From positions 62,001-126,000 of the forward strand of contig CABZNL010000001.1 in the NCBI GenBank assembly GCA_902527045.1: a stretch of DNA of 64,000 nucleotides, in the 5' to 3' direction. The position numbers and the translations under genes were made by a program. Below the pieces are notes generated by a model, which worked only from the letters and a program-made list of their open reading frames with translations, was not told the origin of the DNA and ran no database searches. This document shows, one piece after another, positions 37,971 to 47,155 of this stretch; within the stretch, counting starts at the first letter, position 1, and the number at the start of each line of letters is the position of its first letter. Source of the DNA: an uncultured Alphaproteobacteria bacterium. Lineage in GTDB: Bacteria > Pseudomonadota > Alphaproteobacteria > HIMB59.

Positions 37971-38570
37971 TTAGCTTTTAGTTTCAGCATCTTCTGCTTT
38001 TTTTTCAGCAGGTATCTCTTCTTTTGGCTCATCTTTAAGTTTAGAGTCTTCTTGAGGAGATGCTTCCTCTGTTTTGGTTTCTTTAGCAGCTTCTACAGGT
38101 GCCTCTTCAGTTACGGGAGTTTCAGATTTTTTTTCTTCAATTTGTTCCTCTGTAACTTCTATAACGTCTTCTATTGAGGATACATATTGTTTATCATCAT
38201 ATGCTCGACCATCTGTTCTCTCAGCTATTCTTGCTTTTTTACCAGATAGGCCTCTGAGGTAATATAATTTTGCTCTTCTAACATCTCCAACTTTGATACG
38301 TTCAATTGAGTCAATGACGTTACTGTAAAGTGGAAAAACTCTTTCTACACCCTCACCACTAGAAATTTTTCTAACAGTGAAAGATGAGTTAAGGCCATTA
38401 TTTTTTTTACCGATACATATGCCTTGGAATGCCTGGACTCTTTCTTTGTTTCCCTCTCTAATTTTTACATTAACTTTTACTGTGTCACCGGGTGCGAAAT
38501 CTGAAACTTTTGAGCTTTTTAAAATTTGCTGTATTTGTGATTGTTCGTAATTTTTAATTGTTTCATTCAT
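37971..38570 (-). CDS. rplS: Ribosomal protein L19 with acidic C-terminal tail
   Basis: L19 sits at the 30S-50S interface. The conserved core (about 1-120) has [41 protein letters not shown] and [16 protein letters not shown]. After it come some 65-70 residues rich in Glu, Lys, Ala and Pro that are probably disordered; E. coli L19 has only 115 residues. I chose the ATG at 38570, which has GGAG six bases upstream, over the ATG at 38582. It is the last ribosomal gene of the rpsP-rimM-trmD-rplS order and precedes leuC. Confidence 0.95.
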   Translation of the reverse strand: MNETIKNYEQSQIQQILKSSKVSDFAPGDTVKVNVKIREGNKERVQAFQGICIGKKNNGLNSSFTVRKISSGEGVERVFPLYSNVIDSIERIKVGDVRRAKLYYLRGLSGKKARIAERTDGRAYDDKQYVSSIEDVIEVTEEQIEEKKSETPVTEEAPVEAAKETKTEEASPQEDSKLKDEPKEEIPAEKKAEDAETKS

Positions 38571-38620
38571 TGTGTGCTCCATCCAATACTAATTTGTGGG
38601 TGGTATTAGAGCGCCATATT

Positions 38621-39346
38621 CTAATCATTTTTGTTTTTTTTTAAATACTTTTTAAATAAATCTGGCCTATTTTTTTTAGTATTTTCCTTTGAATTCTGAT
38701 GTTTCCATAAATGTATATCTGCATGGTTACCACTTAAAAGAACAGCTGGGACTTCTATATCTGTATGGTCAGGAGCTACCCATGGGTTTGGTCTTGTAAA
38801 TTGATCGTGTTCAACCAGTTCATTTTGAAAAGACTCATTAGAGTGAGTATCTTCGTTACCCAAGACATCAGGTTGTAATCTCATAAATGCTTCAATAAAC
38901 AATAACGATGCAACTTCCCCTCCATTTAAAATGACATCACTTACTGAGATCTCTTGAAATTCATAATAGTCAATCACTCTTTGGTCTATTCCCTCATATC
39001 TACCATTTAATAAAATAAAATTTTGATTTGACTTATTTTGAATTAAGTCATTTTGAGAAAAATTTTTGCCTTTGGCAGAAAAACAAATCTTTGTAAAGGA
39101 ATCTAGCTCGTCCTTATTAAAGTTTGCCTCAATAGCTTTAGAAATTATATCTGGTCTTAAAATCATCCCTGCGCCGCCGCTAAATGGTTTATCATCTACA
39201 GAGTTAGCAGACAGATCACTATAGTCTCTTATGTTGATAGTATTGATTTTAAAATGATTTTTTAAAAGAGCCTTGCCTAGCAAACCATGTTGTAAAATAC
39301 CAGGGAAAGCCTCTGGGAATAAAGTGAGGATATTAAATTTGATCAT
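38621..39346 (-). CDS. trmD: tRNA (guanine-N1)-methyltransferase
   Basis: TrmD methylates G37 next to the anticodon of tRNAs reading CNN codons, with S-adenosylmethionine, and prevents frameshifting. The SPOUT-knot motifs are LNGRYEGIDQRVIDYY near residue 115, SVSDVILNGGEVASL near 135, and VPAVLLSGNHADIHLWK near the C-terminus. PFSGGAGMILRPD lies near residue 58. The length is 241. It overlaps rimM by one base (TAATG type). Confidence 0.97.
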   Translation of the reverse strand: MIKFNILTLFPEAFPGILQHGLLGKALLKNHFKINTINIRDYSDLSANSVDDKPFSGGAGMILRPDIISKAIEANFNKDELDSFTKICFSAKGKNFSQNDLIQNKSNQNFILLNGRYEGIDQRVIDYYEFQEISVSDVILNGGEVASLLFIEAFMRLQPDVLGNEDTHSNESFQNELVEHDQFTRPNPWVAPDHTDIEVPAVLLSGNHADIHLWKHQNSKENTKKNRPDLFKKYLKKNKND

Positions 39347-39843
39347 TAATTTTTAATTATTATTTTTTTTTCTTTGATGTTTACCAAAGGAAAATTTTGT
39401 TCAGTGAATCTAAAAAATTCTTTTTTCATGCTCTTCGTAAAATAAATTTCCAATAAGTCTCCTGCTCCAAAATTCACGACTGAAGTTACTTCGCCTACTT
39501 TCTGGTTTTTATTGTCCATTACATCTAATCCCTCTAAATCATGAAAGTAATATTCATTACTTTTTACAGGTGATAATTGTTCTTTTTTTAGAAAAATTTT
39601 TTCGTTAACAAACTTTTCAATATCCGTCCTATTATTTATTTTATTGATTGTTATAAGTGGGCTTTTTTTATCGAAAGAGACGAGTTTTAATTCAATAATT
39701 TTTTCGTCGTCTAAATAAAACTCTTTAAACTGATTTACATCGCGATCATCATTTAAAAAACTGTGAAACCTTAGCAGACCCTTAGTTCCTTTGGGTCTGC
39801 CAATTACGCCAACTTGTATGAAATTTTTATTAAAGGAAGTCAC
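39346..39843 (-). CDS. rimM: Ribosome maturation factor RimM
   Basis: RimM assists assembly of the 30S head near S19 and S13. The N-terminal domain starts with QVGVIGRPKGTKGLLRFHSF (residues 11-30), a clear family signature, and the PRC-barrel domain has NEYYFHDLEGLDVMDN and VNFGAGDLLEIYF. It has 165 residues. It lies between rpsP (gap of seven bases) and trmD (overlap), the usual order. Confidence 0.93.
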   Translation of the reverse strand: MTSFNKNFIQVGVIGRPKGTKGLLRFHSFLNDDRDVNQFKEFYLDDEKIIELKLVSFDKKSPLITINKINNRTDIEKFVNEKIFLKKEQLSPVKSNEYYFHDLEGLDVMDNKNQKVGEVTSVVNFGAGDLLEIYFTKSMKKEFFRFTEQNFPLVNIKEKKIIIKN

Positions 39844-39850
39844 AAGAAAA

Positions 39851-40459
39851 TTATTCTTTAGGTTCCTCTTTATTGTCAGTTTTGTCTTCAGCAGCCTCGG
39901 TTGAAACCTCCTCTACTTTAGGTTCTTCCACTTCAGGGGCTTCTTCTTTCTTCTCCTCAGGCTCTGGTGTTTCTTCTGATTTTGCCTCTTGTTCAGCTGG
40001 TTTTTCAGTTGCAGTCTCTTCAACAGGAGGTTGCTCATCTGCAGGGGATGTCTCTTCAGCAGGTTTTTCTGCTTCTACTTTCGCCGCCTCTTCAGCAGCT
40101 TTTGCATCCTCAGCTGCTTTTAATGCCGCTTCCTCTTTAGACTTAACTCTTTCCTGAGCTTTTGCCTTTGGTAAATGTTTTTTAGTCTTCTCAGTTATTT
40201 TTGGGGCTTCCATCATTCCTAATTCAAAGAGAATTTTTTGAACTCTTTCTGTTGGCAATGCTCCTACTTTTAACCAATGCTCAGCTCTATCTTTGCTTAG
40301 CATAACTCTTTCTTTGTGGTCCTTAGGCACCATTGGATTAAAGTTACCTATTTTTTCAATGAAATTTCCATCTCTAGGTGCTCTTTCATCAGCCACCACT
40401 ATTCTGTAAAAAGGTCTTTTCTTTGAACCCCCTCTTGCTAGTCTTATTTTAGTCGCCAT
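39851..40459 (-). CDS. rpsP: Ribosomal protein S16 with long acidic tail
   Basis: S16 is a small-subunit protein needed for 30S assembly. The core (1-80) has [37 protein letters not shown] and [17 protein letters not shown]. About 120 more residues follow: first a lysine/alanine stretch ([14 protein letters not shown]), then Glu-, Pro- and Ala-rich low-complexity sequence. S16 in E. coli has only 82 residues; shorter extensions are known in alphaproteobacteria, but this tail is larger than the domain. It lies 19 bases after ffh. Confidence 0.95.
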   Translation of the reverse strand: MATKIRLARGGSKKRPFYRIVVADERAPRDGNFIEKIGNFNPMVPKDHKERVMLSKDRAEHWLKVGALPTERVQKILFELGMMEAPKITEKTKKHLPKAKAQERVKSKEEAALKAAEDAKAAEEAAKVEAEKPAEETSPADEQPPVEETATEKPAEQEAKSEETPEPEEKKEEAPEVEEPKVEEVSTEAAEDKTDNKEEPKE

Positions 40460-40477
40460 GATCTCTCCCTTCTATAT

Positions 40478-41830
40478 TTAATCAATCGTTGGCATTTTGT
40501 TTCCGCCTAATAAATTTTTAATTTTATTTGCAAAACCTGGTTTTTGAGCTTGTTTCATAAGTTTTTTAGTTTGCTCAAATTGTTTGAGAAGCCTATTGAC
40601 TTCATGTACTTGTCTTCCAGACCCAGTTGCTATTCTTCTTTTTCTTGAAGCTTTTAGTAAGTCTGGGTCAACTCTTTCATCTTTAGTCATTGAACAAATA
40701 ATTGCTATTTGATGATCAATAACTTTTTCGTCAAAATCTCCACTTTCCATCATATTTTTAATTTTGCTTACACCTGGCATATGTGACATCAGTCCAGACA
40801 TACCTCCCATTTTTTTCATTTGTGAAAATTGTTTCAAAAGATCATTCATATTAAATTTCCCACTCAACATCTGGGACTGCAGACTTTCCATTTCTTTTTC
40901 ATCAAAGTCTTTCTGTGCCTTTTCTACTAGTGATACAACGTCTCCCATACCAAGTATTCTTGAAGCAATTCTTTCTGGGTGGAAAACTTCAAAATCTTCA
41001 ATGTTTTCACCAGATCCAAAGAAACGAATAGGCAAACCTGTTTGATATTTTGCTGAGAGGGCAACCCCTCCTCTTGGGTCTGCATCCAGTCTTGTTAAGA
41101 TAAATCCTGTAAGAGGGGCTGTGGAGTTAAAAGACTCTACAACACTTAAAGCTTGCTGGCCCATCATAGAATCTAATACAAGTAAGTTTTCTTGTGGTTT
41201 TGCAATATCGTGAATAGTTTTTAGTTCTAAAAGTAATTCCTCGTCCGTACTGATACGACCAGAGGTATCGATTATAAGAATATCTGATAAAAGTTTATTG
41301 CTTTGTTCCATTGCATTATTGACAATATCTTTTATGTTTTGGTTAACTGGTTCAATAAATTGAATATTATTTTTCTGAGATAAAATGCGTAGTTGTTCAA
41401 TCGCTGCGGGTCTTCTTAAGTCAGTTGATACTAGTGCTACAGATTTATTGAGAGAATTTTGACAGTAATGGGCAAGCTTTGCAATCGATGTTGTTTTACC
41501 TGCACCCTGCAAACCACACATTAAAAAGATTGAGGGTTTATTTTTAAAATTTAGTTCACTGCTTTGTGTACCAAGAATTTCTGTAAGCTCATCGCTAACA
41601 ATTTTAATAATTTGTTGTCCTGGCTGAACATTTTCAATTACTTTTTGGCCAAGCGCTTTGTCTTGAATTTTTTTAATTAAATCTTTAGAAACTCTTAGAG
41701 AAACATCTGCTTCTAATAGAGCTACTCTCACCTCGCGTAAAGTTAACTCTAAATCTTTTTCAGTAATGGCTCCTTTATTTGAGAGGCTTTGAAAAATTCC
41801 AGTTATTTTATTTGTTATATTTTCTAGCAT
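40478..41830 (-). CDS. ffh: Signal recognition particle protein Ffh
   Basis: Ffh binds signal sequences of nascent membrane proteins together with 4.5S RNA and docks on FtsY. The N domain is followed by the GTPase domain with GLQGAGKTTSIAKLA near residue 108, DTSGR near 190 and LTGFILTRLDADPRGG near 240. The methionine-rich M domain (about 300-440) has SQMKKMGGMSGLMSHMPG and the RNA-binding ASRKRRIATGSG. It has 450 residues. The gene begins the ffh-rpsP-rimM-trmD-rplS run. Confidence 0.97.
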   Translation of the reverse strand: MLENITNKITGIFQSLSNKGAITEKDLELTLREVRVALLEADVSLRVSKDLIKKIQDKALGQKVIENVQPGQQIIKIVSDELTEILGTQSSELNFKNKPSIFLMCGLQGAGKTTSIAKLAHYCQNSLNKSVALVSTDLRRPAAIEQLRILSQKNNIQFIEPVNQNIKDIVNNAMEQSNKLLSDILIIDTSGRISTDEELLLELKTIHDIAKPQENLLVLDSMMGQQALSVVESFNSTAPLTGFILTRLDADPRGGVALSAKYQTGLPIRFFGSGENIEDFEVFHPERIASRILGMGDVVSLVEKAQKDFDEKEMESLQSQMLSGKFNMNDLLKQFSQMKKMGGMSGLMSHMPGVSKIKNMMESGDFDEKVIDHQIAIICSMTKDERVDPDLLKASRKRRIATGSGRQVHEVNRLLKQFEQTKKLMKQAQKPGFANKIKNLLGGNKMPTID

Positions 41831-41921
41831 CTAAAAAATAAAAAAAATCGGCGAATGATACTCATCGGCCGACTAATTTTTTCTTTATTAAGTGGGGTTT
41901 TTATATCACTATAGCTGGTCT

Positions 41922-42734
41922 ATGAAAATACCTTTTATGAAAGCTCATGGGGCAGGAAATGACTTTGTAATAATAGATAAAAACGTTGATTTAATTAGAA
42001 AATCAAAAAAAATTATTAAAAAACTATGTGACAGACGATTTGGCATAGGCTGTGATCAATTGATTTTATTGAAAAAAGTAGGAGCGTACCATCAAGTTGC
42101 TTTTTATAATTCAGATGGCTCACTTGGAAAAAATTGTGGAAATGGGCTGCGTTGTGTCTATAAATTTTTAGTTGAAGAAAAGAAAATTAAAAACGTAATT
42201 ATCAAAAGTCATAAATTTATTCATCAGGGTAAAAAAACTGAAAAAGAATACAAAATCAATGTTGGAGAAGTAACTTTAAATTGGCAGAAAATACCCTTAT
42301 CAAAAAAAATGGACACGCAAGGTATTCATATTAAAGGTATTAAAATACCTGGATTAGTAAAAATAATGACAGCAAATATTGGTAATCCCCATTGTGTGGT
42401 GTTAGTTAAAAATTTAGTATCAATTAAATTAAATCATCTAGGACCTTTGCTTGTAAAAAATAAAATTTTCCCTGATCAGGCAAATATTACTTTTGTTCAG
42501 GTACTCAATAAATCTAAAATCAAAGTATTATTTTGGGAAAGGGGTGGCGGGCATACACTTGCCTGTGGTTCAGGTACGTGTGCAACAGCATTTGTTTTAA
42601 ACTATAATGATATTGTATCCTCTAAAATTGAAGTAATTACAGAACAATCAAGATTAAAAACAGAAATTCAAGATAAGATGGTATATCTTCAAGGTCCAGC
42701 TGAATTAGTTTATAAATCAACCATTAATTTATAA
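41922..42734 (+). CDS. dapF: Diaminopimelate epimerase
   Basis: DapF converts LL- to meso-diaminopimelate for lysine and peptidoglycan. The N-terminal FMKAHGAGNDFVIID is the family signature. The two catalytic cysteines are in KNCGNGLRC and HTLACGSGTCATA. The open frame starts at a GTG (41892), but the ATG at 41922 puts the signature at the N-terminus as in other DapF proteins (270 residues). It is divergent from ffh and followed at once by mtaB and ftsY, an alphaproteobacterial order. Confidence 0.95.
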   Translation: MKIPFMKAHGAGNDFVIIDKNVDLIRKSKKIIKKLCDRRFGIGCDQLILLKKVGAYHQVAFYNSDGSLGKNCGNGLRCVYKFLVEEKKIKNVIIKSHKFIHQGKKTEKEYKINVGEVTLNWQKIPLSKKMDTQGIHIKGIKIPGLVKIMTANIGNPHCVVLVKNLVSIKLNHLGPLLVKNKIFPDQANITFVQVLNKSKIKVLFWERGGGHTLACGSGTCATAFVLNYNDIVSSKIEVITEQSRLKTEIQDKMVYLQGPAELVYKSTINL

Positions 42735-43940
42735 ATGTCTAGGGTAGTTAATTTTGGATGTCGACTAAATAATTTTGAAGGAAAGAAAATTGAGGAATTA
42801 CTTTCTAATAATAATGAAAATATAATTGTTATAAATTCATGTGCAGTTACAAATGAAACTGAAAGACAAGTAAGACAAACTATTAGAAGAATTAAAAAAG
42901 AAAATCCTGATAAAAAAATTGTAATGACAGGGTGCGCCGCTCAAATATCACCTGATAAATATTCATCAATGAGTGAAGTTGATAAAGTTATTGATAATAT
43001 CAGTAAGCTAAAAACAGAAACTTGGATATCTTTGTCTAATGAAGAGTCTCAAATTGATTTTAAAGAGGACATCTTTGATTCACCTCAAGATATCCGCCCA
43101 TCTTTAGAAATAAACAACCTTAGCATCAGAGAAAGCCTTGTAATTCAACAAGGATGTAATCATAGATGTACGTTTTGTATTATTCCTTTTGGAAGAGGTA
43201 ATAATAGAAGCTTTGATCCTTTTTACTTAATTGACGAAGTTGAAAGAGTTGTCGAGAACGGAGTCAAAGAAATAGTTTTGACAGGAGTAGATATATCTGA
43301 TTATGGGAGTGATTTTGAATACCAATATAGCATGAGCAATTTAATTTTAGATATTTTAGATAAAACTAAATTACAACGTCTACGTCTATCTTCAATAGAC
43401 TGTGTAGAGATTGATAAGCAATTTGATGAAGTATTGAAGAATCAAAGAGTGATGCCTCATCTTCACCTCAGTATTCAATCTGGAGATGATATGATACTTA
43501 AAAGAATGAAAAGAAGACATAACTCAAAAGATGTATTTGAATTTGTTGAGCATTGTAAAAAAATTAGAGAAGATGTTTCATTTGGTGCAGATATAATCGC
43601 TGGATTTCCTACAGAAACAGATGAAATGTTTGACAATACATACAGACTACTGAAAAAAAATGAAATATCTCACCTTCATATATTTCCTTTTTCTCCCAAA
43701 AATAATACCCCTGCATCAAGAATGCCTCAGGTTTCCAAATTAATTATTAAGAAAAGAGCAAAAAATTTAAGAGAACTAGGTGAGTTAATTTTAAAAAAAG
43801 TGAAATCTAAACTTTCCTTACCAAGAGAAGTTCTTATTGAGGAATTAAATTTAGGATTAGCTGTTGGGTATGATCAAAACTATATCAAACATAAGGTTCC
43901 GTTAGTTGGCGTACCGGTTGGTGAAATTGTAAGAGTCTAA
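42735..43940 (+). CDS. mtaB: tRNA t6A37 methylthiotransferase MtaB
   Basis: This radical-SAM enzyme adds a methylthio group to N6-threonylcarbamoyladenosine at position 37 of tRNAs. The N-terminal MTTase domain has NFGCRLNNFEG, NSCAVTNETERQVRQTIRR and MTGCAAQ, with the three cluster cysteines; the radical-SAM motif QQGCNHRCTFCIIPFGRG follows near residue 135. LHLSIQSGDD is also typical. At 401 residues it is slightly short at the TRAM end. It overlaps ftsY by one base. Confidence 0.93.
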   Translation: MSRVVNFGCRLNNFEGKKIEELLSNNNENIIVINSCAVTNETERQVRQTIRRIKKENPDKKIVMTGCAAQISPDKYSSMSEVDKVIDNISKLKTETWISLSNEESQIDFKEDIFDSPQDIRPSLEINNLSIRESLVIQQGCNHRCTFCIIPFGRGNNRSFDPFYLIDEVERVVENGVKEIVLTGVDISDYGSDFEYQYSMSNLILDILDKTKLQRLRLSSIDCVEIDKQFDEVLKNQRVMPHLHLSIQSGDDMILKRMKRRHNSKDVFEFVEHCKKIREDVSFGADIIAGFPTETDEMFDNTYRLLKKNEISHLHIFPFSPKNNTPASRMPQVSKLIIKKRAKNLRELGELILKKVKSKLSLPREVLIEELNLGLAVGYDQNYIKHKVPLVGVPVGEIVRV

Positions 43941-44758
43941 TGTTTTTTTTAAAAAAAATTTTTCAAAAAAAATTAAATGTTGATGAAATAGAAGATCTTT
44001 TATTTGAAAATGGTGTTGAGCCAAAATTTGCTGAATTAATAATTTCAAAAATAAAAGACAATAAATCAAAGGAAGAAGATATTAAAAAAGTTATTAAAAA
44101 AGAGCTACTAACAAAATTTGCAGAAAAAAAATTCGGCGGTTTTTCTCCTCAAAGTAAGAGCTTATATATAGTTGCAGGAAATAACGGTTCAGGAAAAACA
44201 ACATTCATCGGTAAATTTATAAATCTATTTCAAAAAAACGGCTTAAATCCTGCTGTTATTGCAGCAGATACATTCAGAGCAGCAGCTATAGATCAACTCG
44301 AGCATTTTACCAAAAAATTTGAAGTACCCATACATAAGGGTAATAATATGGAGGACCCATCAGCTGTCATTTTCCAAGGTATTGATAAAATGAAAGAAAA
44401 TGATGTTGTAATAATTGATACATCTGGAAGACAACACAACAATAAAAATTTAATGGCAGAACTAAAAAAGATTTCAAATATAATTTCAAAGAAATCTGAT
44501 CAATTTAATTTAATTCAAACTTTTTTGACTTTGGATGCTAATACCGGACTTGCATCCAAGCATATTATTGAGGGGTTTCGAGAATATATAACATTAGATG
44601 GAATTATTTTAAATAAGGTCGACTCTAATGCTAAATATGGAGCTCTTCTAACGATAATAAATGATTTTGACATACCTGTTGTATTTGAAGGGTACGGTGA
44701 AGGAATGAGTGACTTAAGAGAGTTTCAATTTGAAGAATATTTAGATAGACTCATATAA
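43940..44758 (+). CDS. ftsY: Signal recognition particle receptor FtsY
   Basis: FtsY is the membrane-associated GTPase that receives the SRP-ribosome complex. The NG domains are complete: GNNGSGKTTFIGKFINLF near residue 77, ADTFRAAAIDQLEHF near 110, DTSGRQHNN and GIILNKVDSNAKYG. It has only 272 residues; the long acidic A domain of E. coli FtsY is missing, as in many alphaproteobacteria. The N-terminal FFLKKIFQKKLN is a likely basic membrane-binding helix. Both SRP partners (ffh and ftsY) lie within 4 kb. Confidence 0.95.
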   Translation: MFFLKKIFQKKLNVDEIEDLLFENGVEPKFAELIISKIKDNKSKEEDIKKVIKKELLTKFAEKKFGGFSPQSKSLYIVAGNNGSGKTTFIGKFINLFQKNGLNPAVIAADTFRAAAIDQLEHFTKKFEVPIHKGNNMEDPSAVIFQGIDKMKENDVVIIDTSGRQHNNKNLMAELKKISNIISKKSDQFNLIQTFLTLDANTGLASKHIIEGFREYITLDGIILNKVDSNAKYGALLTIINDFDIPVVFEGYGEGMSDLREFQFEEYLDRLI

Positions 44759-44759
44759 T

Positions 44760-45296
44760 ATGAAGCAGCTATTTGAATTTTTTCCCTTAATTGTTTTTTT
44801 TGCTGTTTACTATAAATCAGATAAAGATCTCTATTTAAGTATAGCTGCTGTAATAGTGGCTACATTTATTTCTCTCATAGCTATCTATTTCAAAGAAAGA
44901 AAAATTTCTACAATGATGTTAGTAAGTACAGTTATCTTAGTTGTATTTGGTGGCCTGAGTATTTTTCTTAAAAATGAAATATTTTTTAAAATGAAACCCA
45001 CAATCATAAACGCACTTTTTGCTATCGTTTTAATTGGAAGTACAATTATTAATAAACCTGTTTTAAAATTATTATTGAATTCTTCTTTAAAATTAACTGA
45101 TGAGGGGTGGGGGCTAATGAACAAAATGTGGTCCAGCTTTTTTGTACTTCTAGCTGTTTTAAATGAAATCGTTTGGCGAACTCAAACAACCGATGTTTGG
45201 GTTAACTTTAAAGTCTTTGGTATTATGGGAATTACAATTGTCTTTACTATAATTCAAATTCCGTTTCTAAAAAAACATTTTATAAATCAGCCTTAA
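44760..45296 (+). CDS. yciB: Inner-membrane protein YciB / septation protein A (IspZ)
   Basis: This 178-residue protein has five or six membrane helices. Signatures are LFEFFPLIVFFAVYY at the N-terminus, GGLSIFLKNEIFFKMKPTIINA in the middle and GWGLMNKMWSSFFVLLAVLNE. The family is linked to cell-envelope integrity and septation. It starts one base after ftsY and is probably in its operon. The end overlaps pgk by 17 bases, tail to tail. Confidence 0.93.
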   Translation: MKQLFEFFPLIVFFAVYYKSDKDLYLSIAAVIVATFISLIAIYFKERKISTMMLVSTVILVVFGGLSIFLKNEIFFKMKPTIINALFAIVLIGSTIINKPVLKLLLNSSLKLTDEGWGLMNKMWSSFFVLLAVLNEIVWRTQTTDVWVNFKVFGIMGITIVFTIIQIPFLKKHFINQP

Positions 45297-46449
45297 GAGC
45301 TTCAATTCCCGGTAATTCTTTATCCTCTAGTGCCTCAAGAAAAGCACCCCCGGCAGTTGAGACAAAATAAAAGTCTTCAGATTTTTCTTTTGCCATATTG
45401 ATGGCTAAGATTGTATCTCCACCACCAATAACAACATCAGCTTGAGATTTAGCAAGAAGATGAGATAGATTAATAGATCCCTTCGAAAATTTGTAGTCTT
45501 CAATCATACCCATGGGGCCATTCCACAAAATAATATCACTTTTTTTAACAAGATTTTCTAAAACTATATGAGAAGAGTCGGCTATATCTAAAATTTTAAA
45601 TTCAGAGTTTTTATCAAGTTCATTGACTAACACACTTTGATTTGAGTCGAGCATCACATCAACAGGGAGATGAATTTTACAACCTGTTTGTTTTGAAGAA
45701 CTGTAGATCATTTCAATCATATTTTCAGCACCTTCTTCAATTAAAGAAGAGCTAACATTAAACTTATTATATTTTAAAAAATTATTAGCCATTGCTCCTC
45801 CTATAAAGATATCTGAACAAGAAGACGTTAAAGATAAAAGTGTGTTTATTTTAGTTGAGATTTTTGAACCTCCAATTATAGCTAATTTTTTCTTTTGAGA
45901 TTTTTTGATGTCATTTATTGCTTTAATTTCTTTTTCGAAATTAAACCCAGGTGTAGATAAAATATTTTTAACCATTTGATTTACTGATGAGTGAAGCCTA
46001 TGGGAGGCAGAGAATGCTTCATTAACGTATAAATCTAGATTGTCAGTAATTGATTTACTAAAACTCAAATCATTTTTTATTTCACCTTCGAAAAATCTTA
46101 TATTCTCTAAAAGAGTTACGGTAAACCTATTATGATTGAATTGATTAAGACCATTTTCTAAAAAATTTTCATAGCTTATAAAATTTAATTTTAATTCTAA
46201 GATTTCCTCAAACTGCTTAATAAGTTTTGTGAAGGAGTGCTTTTCATCAAAGTTTTTCTTTGGTCTTCCAAAATGTGAAAGAAGAAGAATGTTGCATTGT
46301 TTATTTTTAATAAAATTGATGGTGTCCTTTGCCCTATCTAATCTTGTTTTGTCAGTTATCTTAAAATTTTTATCAATAGGCACATTAAAATCGACTCTGA
46401 TCCCAACATTTTGGATTTTTTCGAAATTGAAATTTTTAAGAGATTTCAT
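45280..46449 (-). CDS. pgk: Phosphoglycerate kinase
   Basis: Pgk makes ATP from 1,3-bisphosphoglycerate in glycolysis, or the reverse in gluconeogenesis. Signatures are VGIRVDFNVPID near the N-terminus, LLSHFGRPK near residue 58, NEAFSASHRLHSS near 142 and GGGDTILAI with STAGGAFLEALEDKELPGI at the C-terminus. The frame is open to 46473, but the ATG at 46449 (MKSLKNFNFEKIQ) matches the family N-terminus better, giving 389 residues. No gapdh or fba gene lies next to it in this window. Confidence 0.95.
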   Translation of the reverse strand: MKSLKNFNFEKIQNVGIRVDFNVPIDKNFKITDKTRLDRAKDTINFIKNKQCNILLLSHFGRPKKNFDEKHSFTKLIKQFEEILELKLNFISYENFLENGLNQFNHNRFTVTLLENIRFFEGEIKNDLSFSKSITDNLDLYVNEAFSASHRLHSSVNQMVKNILSTPGFNFEKEIKAINDIKKSQKKKLAIIGGSKISTKINTLLSLTSSCSDIFIGGAMANNFLKYNKFNVSSSLIEEGAENMIEMIYSSSKQTGCKIHLPVDVMLDSNQSVLVNELDKNSEFKILDIADSSHIVLENLVKKSDIILWNGPMGMIEDYKFSKGSINLSHLLAKSQADVVIGGGDTILAINMAKEKSEDFYFVSTAGGAFLEALEDKELPGIEALKADL

Positions 46450-46454
46450 ATTTA

Positions 46455-46469
46455 TTAACATTTTTTTAA
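46455..46469. promoter_or_regulatory. CtrA-box-like site upstream of gcrA
   Basis: TTAA, seven bases, TTAA matches the CtrA consensus TTAA-N7-TTAA exactly, about 85 bases upstream of the gcrA ATG and just before the pgk start. In Caulobacter CtrA represses gcrA. By chance such a pattern is expected several times per 64 kb at this AT content, so the location is the only support. Confidence 0.3.
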
Positions 46470-46491
46470 TCATTTTAGGCTAGATTACTAC

Positions 46492-46505
46492 TACTATATA
46501 TAGTA
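46492..46505. promoter_or_regulatory. 14-bp palindrome in the gcrA promoter region
   Basis: TACTATATATAGTA is a perfect 14-bp palindrome about 46 bases upstream of gcrA. It contains TATA-like -10 sequence, so a protein bound here would overlap the promoter. The regulator is unknown. Confidence 0.35.
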
Positions 46506-46550
46506 TAAAACTACCCATATAAGGAACTAAATAGAGTAGGTATAAAAAAA

Positions 46551-47021
46551 ATGTCTTGGAATAACCAGAAAGTAGAAGATCTTAAAAAGCTTTGGAATGA
46601 AGGGGTTGCTACAAGCCAAATTGGCGTGCAGCTTGGATTTACTAAAAATGCCGTTATTGGTAAGGCTTTTAGACTGGGCCTTGAGAGGCGCCAAAACTCC
46701 AGAAAAAAATCAACTCAAAATCAACAATTTTCTTCAGTAACCATGTATAGGGAAACTAGTAATTCATCCACTCAAAATACGGTAAGAAAAGAGCCTGTTC
46801 GAAGAAGGGAAAAATTTAGTTTTAAAAAGAGTATTGTTGGCACCGGTAACTTTAAATCTTGTCAATGGCCAATTGGTGATCCGCTTGAAGAGGGATTTCA
46901 CTATTGTGGATGTCAAAATATTCCAACAAAACCTTATTGTATAGAGCATTACAAGAAAGCTTATAATGTTGACGAGAAATATTTAGACAGACTTTTAGAT
47001 TTCTTACACGAAAAAAATTAA
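46551..47021 (+). CDS. gcrA: GcrA cell-cycle regulator
   Basis: GcrA is an alphaproteobacterial transcription factor that works with sigma-70 at promoters carrying GANTC sites methylated by CcrM. The N-terminal helix-turn-helix SWNNQKVEDLKKLWNEGVAT...QLGFTKNAVIGKAFRLGLERR (residues 2-48) is the family signature. A polar linker follows, and the C-terminal sigma-interacting domain has CQWPIGDP and FHYCGCQNIPTKPYCIEHYKKAY. It has 156 residues. A CtrA-like box and a palindrome lie upstream. No ccrM is visible in the window. Confidence 0.95.
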   Translation: MSWNNQKVEDLKKLWNEGVATSQIGVQLGFTKNAVIGKAFRLGLERRQNSRKKSTQNQQFSSVTMYRETSNSSTQNTVRKEPVRRREKFSFKKSIVGTGNFKSCQWPIGDPLEEGFHYCGCQNIPTKPYCIEHYKKAYNVDEKYLDRLLDFLHEKN

Positions 47022-47034
47022 TATCATTTCTCTT

Positions 47035-47111
47035 TGGCGCGCTTGGCAGGAATCGAACCTGCGACCCCCAGATTAGGAATCTGGTGCTCTATCCTACTGA
47101 GCTACAAGCGC
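47035..47111 (-). tRNA. tRNA-Arg (anticodon CCT)
   Basis: On the minus strand the acceptor stem GCGCTTG pairs fully with CAAGCGC, followed by G and an encoded CCA. The D arm is GCTC...GAGC, the anticodon stem CCAGA/TCTGG with loop TTCCTAA, giving anticodon CCT, and the T stem GCAGG/CCTGC with loop TTCGATT. It reads AGG. It stands between gcrA and recX, against both. Confidence 0.96.
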
Positions 47112-47155
47112 CTTTGTTTATGTACTTCATAATAATAATTCTTAAAATATAAACT

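Noticed and set aside
39873-40157. Ser/Ala-rich plus-strand ORF opposite the rpsP tail
   Set aside because: It is the antisense of the Glu/Ala/Pro-rich S16 extension, whose frame continues a conserved ribosomal protein.
41831-41921. Hairpin in the divergent ffh-dapF gap as a terminator
   Set aside because: TCGGC/GCCGA pairs, but the inner part is mismatched and no gene ends there; too weak to annotate.
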